Source of the DNA: an uncultured beta proteobacterium
GTDB lineage: Bacteria; Pseudomonadota; Gammaproteobacteria; Burkholderiales; Burkholderiaceae_B
DNA length: 6,792 nt
Assembly (NCBI GenBank): GCA_903929925.1
Contig: CAIYWO010000270.1
Coordinates: forward strand, 1 to 6,792
Direction: 5' to 3'
Position 1 is the stretch's first letter. Every line of letters starts with the position of its first letter. Position numbers and translations under genes: made by a program. This document shows positions 1 to 5,231 of this stretch, in pieces. The notes under the pieces were generated by a model. That model was given only the letters and a program-made list of their open reading frames with translations, ran no database searches and had not been told where the DNA came from.

Positions 1-459
1 CTGGGCGCGCAAGCAACTGTGTGTGGCGGCGGACGTTACGACGGATTGATCGAGCTTGTTGGCGGAAAGCCCGCTCCAGCGGTAGGATTTGCGATTGGCA
101 TGGAGCGTTTGCTGGATTTATGGGGGCAGTATCAACCCGAAGCGCCTCAAACTGAATGCGAAGTGTATTTTGTGCACCAGGGCGAGGCAGCCCAGCGTCG
201 CGCTGCTGTGCTCGCTGAAGCCTTGCGTGATGCTGGGATTTCTACGATCGTGCATGCTGGCGCAGGAAGTTTTAAATCGCAGTTCAAACGTGCCGACACG
301 AGTGGTGCAGCGATTGCGGTTATTCTTGGGGATGACGAGTTGGCTGCGGGTATGGCGTCAGTCAAGATGTTGCGTGCTCAGAACGCGAGCGAGCCTGCTG
401 GGCAACAACAAGTGTCACTGGATAATTTAGTGGCTTTTTTGAAAGAGAAGGTTAAATAA
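1..459 (+). CDS. hisS: Histidyl-tRNA synthetase, C-terminal part (partial at left edge)
   Basis: This is the last 152 residues of a class II aminoacyl-tRNA synthetase that charges tRNA-His with histidine in the cytoplasm. The reading frame is open from base 1, so the gene begins upstream of the window. The first codons read TVCGGGRYDGL, the histidine-binding 'HisA' motif. It is followed by AVGFAIGMERLL (about residues 27-38 of the fragment), which is class II motif 3 with the conserved arginine that contacts ATP. The remaining ~110 residues (CEVYFVHQGE to the end) fit the alpha/beta anticodon-binding domain, including a typical FKSQFKRAD segment. The frame ends in TAA two bases before the next ATG, so it is the first visible gene of a hisS-yfgM-bamB-der run. 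Nothing looks damaged. HisZ, the catalytically inactive paralogue, is unlikely because the anticodon-binding domain is present. Confidence 0.96.
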   Translation: MGAQATVCGGGRYDGLIELVGGKPAPAVGFAIGMERLLDLWGQYQPEAPQTECEVYFVHQGEAAQRRAAVLAEALRDAGISTIVHAGAGSFKSQFKRADTSGAAIAVILGDDELAAGMASVKMLRAQNASEPAGQQQVSLDNLVAFLKEKVK

Positions 460-461
460 GA

Positions 462-1094
462 ATGGCTTACGATCTTGACGAACAAGAACAACTAGACCAG
501 CTCAAAGCCTGGTGGAATAAATACGGTACGTTAGTGGTGACTCTTTTAGTCATTGCAACAGCTGTCGCTGGAAGCTGGCGCGGATGGCAATGGTATGAGG
601 GTAACCAGGCTGTGCAAGCGCGCGGGTATTTTGAAGCGCTTGAAGAGGCTGGTCGTCAAAAGGGTGATGAGTCGGTTGCACGTATTAATGCCGCCATGCA
701 GACGTTACGTACAGATTATTCCGCTACGGACTACGCAGCGCGTGGTGCCTTAGTCGCTGCCTCGGCACTAGCCGAGCGTAATGATGTGGTTGCAGCGCGT
801 GCGCAACTTGAATGGCTCGTGAAGTCTAAGCATGCTGCGTTGGTGCCGGTCGCCAAACTGCGTTTGGCGGGTTTGTTGTTTGAACAGAAAGAGTTTGATG
901 CGGCGCTTGCTCAGCTCAAGGACCCTTCGGCTTCTTTCGCCGGACTGTACGCAGACCGACGTGGCGATATCCTTGCCGCACAAGGCAAGGGCGCTGAAGC
1001 CCGTAGCGCATGGACGCAAGCGATCGAGCTGCTTGGTGTGATCAATCCCTTGACCCCGGTAGTCAAACTCAAATTAGATGCGCTCGGAGCCTAA
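462..1094 (+). CDS. yfgM: YfgM-like membrane-anchored tetratricopeptide protein
   Basis: The 210-residue protein has a short charged N-terminus with an acidic/aromatic motif (DLDEQEQLDQLKAWWNKYG). One hydrophobic membrane segment follows at about residues 22-39, then a ~165-residue alanine-rich helical domain. Pairs such as AARGALVAASALAERND and AKLRLAGLLFEQKEFDAAL read as TPR-like helices. This matches the YfgM/TPR_21 family: inner-membrane proteins with the N-terminus in the cytoplasm and the TPR domain in the periplasm. In E. coli YfgM (about 206 residues) works with PpiD at the SecYEG translocon. The ATG is chosen because it lies 2 nt after the hisS stop, has a purine-rich GAGAAGG about 10 nt upstream, and gives the expected N-terminus. 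Position between hisS and bamB is the conserved one, which supports the call; sequence alone would only say 'TPR membrane protein'. The exact role in this organism is inferred. Confidence 0.88.
   Translation: MAYDLDEQEQLDQLKAWWNKYGTLVVTLLVIATAVAGSWRGWQWYEGNQAVQARGYFEALEEAGRQKGDESVARINAAMQTLRTDYSATDYAARGALVAASALAERNDVVAARAQLEWLVKSKHAALVPVAKLRLAGLLFEQKEFDAALAQLKDPSASFAGLYADRRGDILAAQGKGAEARSAWTQAIELLGVINPLTPVVKLKLDALGA
1086..1089 (+). promoter_or_regulatory. Ribosome binding site deciding the bamB start
   Basis: GGAG lies 6 nt before the ATG at 1096, inside the last codons of yfgM. It supports the start at 1096 rather than the in-frame ATG at 1078, which would add six residues (MRSEPN) in front of the lipoprotein signal. 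The yfgM stop (1092-1094) falls between this site and the ATG, so translation of the two genes is probably coupled. Confidence 0.75.
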
Positions 1095-1095
1095 T

Positions 1096-2253
1096 ATGAA
1101 TTTTTCGTCCATCAGTCGGTTTGTGCGTTTGGGTACTGCGGCGTGCCTCTTTATAGCCCTCGGTGGCTGCGCGCTGATTACGGGTGACGATGGACGATAT
1201 AAGCCCGCAGTACTGACAACCTATCCTGCAGGTTTGGCGGTGCAGGTTGGCTGGAAGGTGCAGATCGGCAGTGGCTCTGGCGTAGGCTTTGCGCCCGCTG
1301 TAGTGGATCAGGCCGTGTATGGCGCCGCAGCCAATGGAGCAGTCGGCAAGTATGACGTCAGCACCGGCAACGCGATTTGGAGCGCAAAACTTGACGTCCG
1401 ACTGACGGCTGGTGTGGGGAGCGACGGGAAAACGACTGCGGTTGTGGCACGTGATGGTACGGTGATTGCGCTGGACGATACGGGCGCTGTCAAATGGCGC
1501 TCCAAAGCAACGAGTGATGTGTCGGTTCCGCCAGTGGTAGGCTACGGCGTCGTTGTCGTGCGTAGCGGTGACTATCGTATCCAGGCCTTCAATGCAGAGA
1601 CGGGCGACCGAATCTGGAACGTGCAGCGTCCTGGTCCGGCATTGGCGTTGCGCGCCCCAGCGCGGATCGCGTTGTACGATGGCTTGATTATTACGGGCAT
1701 TCCTGGCGGCAAGTTGATTGCGATTAACGCAGTGTCCGGAGATGTGCAGTGGGAAGGAATTGTTGCTGCACCCAAAGGTTCAACAGATCTTGAGCGCGTC
1801 AATGACGTCGTTGGCTTGCCTGTGCTGGCACCACCTCTGCTGTGCGCGGTCGCGTTTCAAGGCCGCATTCTTTGTTTTGATCTGGCCTCGGGTGGGCGTG
1901 CCGTCTGGAGTAAGAATTTTTCAAGTGCAGTCGGTCTAACGATCGATAGAACGCAGGCTTATTCGCCTAATCAGTCTGATGCGGTGTCGGCTTTCGCCCT
2001 GAAAGATGGCGCACTGAACTGGACCCAAGATGCCTTGCGGTATCGCAAGTTAACAAGCCCAGCGGTGCTTGGTAATGCGGTTGCGGTGGGCGATTATGAG
2101 GGGTATGTACATTTCATGGCTGCGGATGATGGACGTTTACTCGCCCGCATTGCCGTTGGAGGAGGCCAGATTAACGCTCCTTTGATTGCGACACCCCAGG
2201 GTGTGCTCGTTAATACCGGCGACGGTTCTCTTGTTTTGATTGTGTTGAAATAA
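1096..2253 (+). CDS. bamB: Outer membrane protein assembly factor BamB, lipoprotein beta-propeller
   Basis: BamB is the lipoprotein subunit of the BAM complex that folds beta-barrel proteins into the outer membrane; it binds BamA from the periplasmic side. From the ATG at 1096 the protein has 385 residues, close to E. coli BamB (392). Residues 1-24 form a lipoprotein signal: positively charged N-region, hydrophobic core, then lipobox LGGC with C25 as the acylated cysteine. The mature part carries recurring PQQ-like blade motifs with a Gly-x-x-x-Trp pattern: GNAIW (W95), GAVKW (W134), GDRIW (W174), GDVQW (W219), GRAVW (W271) and GALNW (W309). A divergent last repeat is GRLLARI, and an early blade strand lies around W53. 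This suits an eight-bladed propeller. The stop is 5 nt before the der start, in the conserved yfgM-bamB-der order. Aspartate/glutamate follows neither L27 nor C25, so outer-membrane sorting is expected. Confidence 0.96.
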   Translation: MNFSSISRFVRLGTAACLFIALGGCALITGDDGRYKPAVLTTYPAGLAVQVGWKVQIGSGSGVGFAPAVVDQAVYGAAANGAVGKYDVSTGNAIWSAKLDVRLTAGVGSDGKTTAVVARDGTVIALDDTGAVKWRSKATSDVSVPPVVGYGVVVVRSGDYRIQAFNAETGDRIWNVQRPGPALALRAPARIALYDGLIITGIPGGKLIAINAVSGDVQWEGIVAAPKGSTDLERVNDVVGLPVLAPPLLCAVAFQGRILCFDLASGGRAVWSKNFSSAVGLTIDRTQAYSPNQSDAVSAFALKDGALNWTQDALRYRKLTSPAVLGNAVAVGDYEGYVHFMAADDGRLLARIAVGGGQINAPLIATPQGVLVNTGDGSLVLIVLK

Positions 2254-2258
2254 ATATT

Positions 2259-3659
2259 GTGTCTGTAAAGCCTGTCGTTGCCCTTGTAGGACGCCCGAAC
2301 GTTGGAAAGTCGACGCTTTTTAATCGGCTCACGCGTTCGCGTTCGGCGTTGGTTGCCGACTTTTCTGGTCTAACCCGAGATCGTCATTACGGGGAAGGGC
2401 GGGTTGGCGATACGCCCTTTATTGTGGTGGATACGGGCGGTTTTGAGCCTGTCGCGAAAACCGGCATCCTGCATCAAATGGCGCGCCAGACCAAGCAGGC
2501 GATTGCAGAAGCTGATGTCGTCGTGTTTTTGGTCGATGCACGTGCTGGTCTAAATGCGCACGATCACGACATTGCCCGCTTGTTGCGTAAGCTTGGACAA
2601 AAAGTCGTGCTCTGTGTGAACAAAGCCGAGGGGATGCAGCACGGTAGCGCCGTCGCAGAGTTTCATGAGCTTGGGCTCGGACTGCCTTGTCCTATCTCGG
2701 CTGCGCACGGTGACGGGATCGCGGATCTGATCGAGCACGCGCTTGAGGGACTCGGAGAAAAAATCGAAGACGAAGTGTATGACGCGGATGAGGCCGAGCC
2801 GAGCCCGGACGCCTTAGCGAGCGATGCGCCCGAGCCTGCTGAGCCTGTTATTCACCATCGGATCAAGTTGGCCATCGTTGGTCGGCCAAACGTTGGGAAG
2901 TCCACCTTAATCAATACCTTGCTTGGCGAAGAGCGCGTCATTGCGTTCGATATGCCCGGTACGACACGCGATGCGATTGAAATTGAGTTCGATCGGGGGG
3001 GTAAGCAATACACCCTGATTGACACGGCAGGTCTGCGCAAACGCGGTAAGGTGTTTGAAGCGATCGAAAAATTCTCAGTGATTAAAACCTTGCAAGCCAT
3101 TGAAGCGAGCAATGTTGTGCTCCTGATGATTGATGCACAGCACGAAGTCTCTGAGCAGGACGCGCACATCGCTGGTTTTATCCTCGAGACAGGGCGGGCG
3201 CTGGTTGTTGCAATTAATAAATGGGATGGTCTCGATCCCGAACATCGCGAACGTATTCAACGTGAGTTCGATCGCAAGTTAAGATTTCTGTCGTTTGCGC
3301 GCGTGCATACGATTTCAGCCTTGCGCGGGCAAGGGATCAACACCGTCTTGCGTTCTGTTAATGCCGCGCATGCCGCCGCGTTTACTAAGTTGTCCACGCC
3401 ACGACTGACGCGCGAGCTGCAGGCAGCGATTGAGCAACAGCCGCCACCGCGCAAGGGTATTTTCCGTCCCAAAATGCGCTATGCGCACCAAGGTGGGCAG
3501 AACCCTCCGTTGATTATTATTCACGGCAATGCTCTGGATGCCATCCCGGATTCTTATCGTCGCTACTTGGAAGGGCGTTTCCGTGATGAGTTTGAGCTTG
3601 CCGGCACGCCATTGCGCATTGAATTCAAGTCATCCTACAACCCCTACGCTGATAATTGA
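2259..3659 (+). CDS. der: GTPase Der (EngA), 50S ribosome assembly
   Basis: Der is an essential tandem-GTPase that associates with the 50S subunit during maturation. The 466-residue protein has two complete G domains and a C-terminal KH-like domain. Domain 1 shows G1 GRPNVGKS (residues 11-18), G2 T39 in GLTRD, G3 DTGG (58-61) and G4 NKAE (121-124). Domain 2 shows GRPNVGKS (208-215), PGTTRD around T235, DTAG (255-258) and NKWD (320-323). An acidic linker rich in Asp, Glu, Pro and Ala (about 168-197) joins them. The KH-like end contains the basic RKGIFRPKMRYAHQGGQNPP segment. The start is GTG at 2259, 5 nt after bamB. It lacks an evident Shine-Dalgarno, so expression probably depends on coupling to bamB. 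No ATG lies upstream in frame, and the N-terminus MSVKPVVALVGRPNVGKS is the expected one. The glutamate in the first G4 motif deviates from the usual NKxD. Confidence 0.97.
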   Translation: MSVKPVVALVGRPNVGKSTLFNRLTRSRSALVADFSGLTRDRHYGEGRVGDTPFIVVDTGGFEPVAKTGILHQMARQTKQAIAEADVVVFLVDARAGLNAHDHDIARLLRKLGQKVVLCVNKAEGMQHGSAVAEFHELGLGLPCPISAAHGDGIADLIEHALEGLGEKIEDEVYDADEAEPSPDALASDAPEPAEPVIHHRIKLAIVGRPNVGKSTLINTLLGEERVIAFDMPGTTRDAIEIEFDRGGKQYTLIDTAGLRKRGKVFEAIEKFSVIKTLQAIEASNVVLLMIDAQHEVSEQDAHIAGFILETGRALVVAINKWDGLDPEHRERIQREFDRKLRFLSFARVHTISALRGQGINTVLRSVNAAHAAAFTKLSTPRLTRELQAAIEQQPPPRKGIFRPKMRYAHQGGQNPPLIIIHGNALDAIPDSYRRYLEGRFRDEFELAGTPLRIEFKSSYNPYADN

Positions 3660-3686
3660 TCGTTTAAACACGGACTGCGAGCCCTC

Positions 3687-4757
3687 ATGAGTCGTTTCTG
3701 GAATAGTCTGGTTTCCAAATTAGAACCTTATGTGCCCGGCGAGCAGCCGCGCGTTCAAAATCTGATCAAGCTCAATACTAACGAGCACCCCTACGGTCCG
3801 TCGCCCAAGGTGTTGGCAGCGATTGCAGCACAAACAAATGACAACCTGCGCTTATATCCTGACCCGACGGCGTTAGAGTTGCGCGAGGCGATCGCCAGTC
3901 GCTTTGGTTTGACTGCCGCACAAGTGTTTGTCGGAAACGGTTCGGATGAAGTGCTAGGGCATGCCTTTCATGCCTTGCTCAAGCATGACGCTCCTATTTT
4001 GTTTCCGGATATCACTTATAGCTTTTACCCCGTATATTGCGGGCTGTACGAGATTGCCTACAAAGCCGTTCCTCTGGATGAGGACTTTAAAATCCGCGTG
4101 GAAGACTATCTCCCGCAGGGGCAGGCAAAAGCGGGTGGAATCATCTTCCCGAACCCGAATGCACCAACCGGTATCGCGCAGCCTCTGGATCAGATCGAAC
4201 GCGTCGTGGCTGCGAATTCGGATATTGTGGTGGTGGTAGACGAGGCCTACGTTGATTTTGGCGCGCAAAGCGCGGCGGGGCTGATTGCCAAATATCCTAA
4301 TTTGCTGGTTGTGCACACGATGTCCAAAGCCTACTCTCTGGCCGGCTTGCGTGTTGGTTTTGCAATGGGACACCCGGATCTTATTCAGGGATTGGATCGA
4401 GTTAAGAATAGCTTTAATTCCTATCCGCTAGATCGGCTGGCTCTGGCCGGCGCACAGGCAGCCGTCCAGGATCAGACCTACTTTGAACAGGCCCGCGATG
4501 CGGTGGTGCGTAGCCGCGATGCTCTGACACGTGATTTGCAGGGTTTAGGGTTTGAGGTGTTGCCCTCAGCCGCGAATTTTATCTTTGCACGCCACCCAGC
4601 CCATAGCGGGGAAGAGCTGGCGCGCGCCTTACGTGAGCGCAATATTCTCGTCAGACATTTCAAGTCGCCGCGTATCTCGAATCATCTCCGGATCACGATT
4701 GGAACAGATACGCAATGTAGTCAGCTGATCGCTGCATGCCGTGATATATTAAAGTGA
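3687..4757 (+). CDS. hisC: Histidinol-phosphate aminotransferase
   Basis: This PLP-dependent fold-type I aminotransferase converts imidazole-acetol phosphate to histidinol phosphate with glutamate as amino donor, a late step of histidine synthesis. The 356 residues match the family length. Visible hallmarks are the N-terminal substrate loop LNTNEHPYGPSP (29-40), GNGSDE for phosphate binding, NPNAPTG (156-162) contacting PLP, VVDEAYVDF with D185 and Y188, the Schiff-base lysine K214 in SKAYSLAGLRVG, and R335 in NHLRITIGT for the substrate carboxylate or phosphate. The segment FPDITYSFYPVY is typical of the HisC subgroup rather than aspartate or tyrosine aminotransferases. The start ATG is 27 nt after der with only a weak GCGAG upstream; SRFWNSLVSKLEPYVPGEQP is the expected N-terminus. 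Histidine 34 replaces the commoner asparagine of NEN. A relaxed-specificity aromatic or phosphonate aminotransferase cannot be excluded, and a second hisC may sit in the his operon. Confidence 0.9.
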   Translation: MSRFWNSLVSKLEPYVPGEQPRVQNLIKLNTNEHPYGPSPKVLAAIAAQTNDNLRLYPDPTALELREAIASRFGLTAAQVFVGNGSDEVLGHAFHALLKHDAPILFPDITYSFYPVYCGLYEIAYKAVPLDEDFKIRVEDYLPQGQAKAGGIIFPNPNAPTGIAQPLDQIERVVAANSDIVVVVDEAYVDFGAQSAAGLIAKYPNLLVVHTMSKAYSLAGLRVGFAMGHPDLIQGLDRVKNSFNSYPLDRLALAGAQAAVQDQTYFEQARDAVVRSRDALTRDLQGLGFEVLPSAANFIFARHPAHSGEELARALRERNILVRHFKSPRISNHLRITIGTDTQCSQLIAACRDILK

Positions 4758-4785
4758 AATAGCATAAATAATATGTAAATATATG

Positions 4786-4808
4786 ATTTAAATAATAATA
4801 ATTTAAAT
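4786..4808. repeat. Pair of ATTTAAAT palindromes 15 bp apart
   Basis: The self-complementary octamer ATTTAAAT occurs at 4786-4793 and again at 4801-4808 with AATAATA between them. It is at once a direct repeat with 15-bp period and an inverted repeat. The composition is entirely A/T, so it could be chance in an AT-rich tract. It could also be a binding site for a nucleoid or regulatory protein upstream of hfq. Confidence 0.5.
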
Positions 4809-4856
4809 GTTATGTGATTGAGCTTTAGTGAGCATATTTAGTAACAAAGTATTATT

Positions 4857-4895
4857 GTCACTAGCATCCCGAGGGAAAACCCTGTAGAGTGTGAC
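4857..4895 (+). other. Possible stem-loop in the hfq leader
   Basis: GTCAC (4857-4861) and GTGAC (4891-4895) are perfect complements and enclose a second small hairpin, AGGG-AAAA-CCCT (4872-4883). CTA/TAG (4861-4863 with 4885-4887) offers an alternative outer pairing. No T run follows, so it is not an intrinsic terminator. If transcription starts upstream, it would be a structured element of the hfq 5' UTR. The stems are short (4-5 bp) and may be chance. Confidence 0.3.
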
Positions 4896-4940
4896 TTAAG
4901 ATTTCGTCGCACAACGCAGCTTAGGTGAGGCGTAGTCGCT

Positions 4941-4957
4941 AACAACAATATAAGGAG
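4941..4957 (+). promoter_or_regulatory. hfq ribosome binding site preceded by an ARN-like tract
   Basis: TAAGGAG (4951-4957) is a near-perfect Shine-Dalgarno 7 nt before the hfq ATG, the strongest in the window. Directly in front sits AACAACAAT (4941-4949), three A-R-N triplets of the kind bound by the distal face of Hfq. E. coli Hfq is known to repress its own translation by binding its mRNA leader, so this is a plausible autoregulatory site; binding here is inferred. Confidence 0.6.
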
Positions 4958-4964
4958 CCTGCCA

Positions 4965-5213
4965 ATGAGCAACAAAGGGCAAACTTTGCAAGATCCCTTC
5001 TTGAACGCTTTGCGTAAAGAGCACATCCCAGTGTCTATTTATCTGGTGAACGGGATCAAACTCCAGGGTCAGGTCGAATCTTTCGATCAGTATGTTGTGC
5101 TCCTGCGCAACACAGTCACCCAAATGGTCTATAAGCACGCAATATCGACAGTGGTGCCTGCACGCGCCGTCAGTCTGCCCATCGAAGGCGTAGGCGAACC
5201 TGCTGCTGAATAA
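4965..5213 (+). CDS. hfq: RNA chaperone Hfq
   Basis: Hfq is the hexameric Sm-like protein that pairs small RNAs with mRNAs in the cytoplasm. The 82 residues contain the whole Sm core, closely matching E. coli Hfq: QDPFLNALRKEH, then Sm1 with SIYLVNGIKLQGQVESFDQY, then Sm2 QMVYKHAISTVVPAR. Proximal-face residues Q9, K57 and H58 and distal-face residues Y26, I31 and K32 are present (numbers here are one higher than in E. coli). The rim reads R17-K18-E19-H20 where E. coli has RRER, so two of three rim arginines are replaced by lysine and histidine. The C-terminal tail is short (about 14 residues) and ends acidic, GVGEPAAE, shorter than the E. coli tail. A strong Shine-Dalgarno fixes the start. 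hflX follows 18 nt later, as in the classic hfq-hflX-hflK order. Confidence 0.98.
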   Translation: MSNKGQTLQDPFLNALRKEHIPVSIYLVNGIKLQGQVESFDQYVVLLRNTVTQMVYKHAISTVVPARAVSLPIEGVGEPAAE

Positions 5214-5220
5214 TTCGTCC

Positions 5221-5224
5221 GGAG
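5221..5224 (+). promoter_or_regulatory. Ribosome binding site of hflX
   Basis: GGAG lies 7 nt before the ATG at 5232, within the 18-nt hfq-hflX gap. It fixes the hflX start and shows that hflX has its own initiation signal although it is probably on the hfq transcript. Confidence 0.7.
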
Positions 5225-5231
5225 TCAGCGC

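Larger units (their letters stand above)
4758..4964 (+). promoter_or_regulatory. Intergenic hisC-hfq region: AT-rich tract, probable hfq promoter and leader
   Basis: This 207-nt gap carries no credible gene. Its first half (4758-4860) has 19 G/C in 103 bases, about 18%; the second half (4861-4964) is 50%. The sharp AT-rich block is what one expects for an UP-element or DNA-bending promoter region ahead of hfq. Single hexamers can be seen: TATGAT (4782-4787) and TATTAT (4850-4855), each 5/6 to the -10 consensus, and TTGTCA (4855-4860), 5/6 to the -35 consensus. None has a well-matched partner at 16-18 nt spacing, so I cannot name the start point. I see no G+C-rich hairpin followed by a T run, so no intrinsic terminator for hisC. 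Read-through from der-hisC into hfq is possible. Confidence 0.55.

Noticed and set aside
1078..1095. Upstream in-frame ATG that would lengthen BamB by six residues (MRSEPN).
   Set aside because: It lies within yfgM and puts a charged stretch in front of the lipoprotein signal. The ATG at 1096 has a GGAG at proper spacing and gives a normal signal peptide.
3954..4373. 139-codon open frame on the minus strand opposite hisC.
   Set aside because: It is antisense to conserved HisC catalytic segments. The protein has no recognisable motif, and codon structure of the + strand explains the open frame.
4872..4883. AGGG-AAAA-CCCT hairpin as a terminator for hisC.
   Set aside because: The stem is only 4 bp and is followed by GTAGAGTG, with no T tract on either strand.
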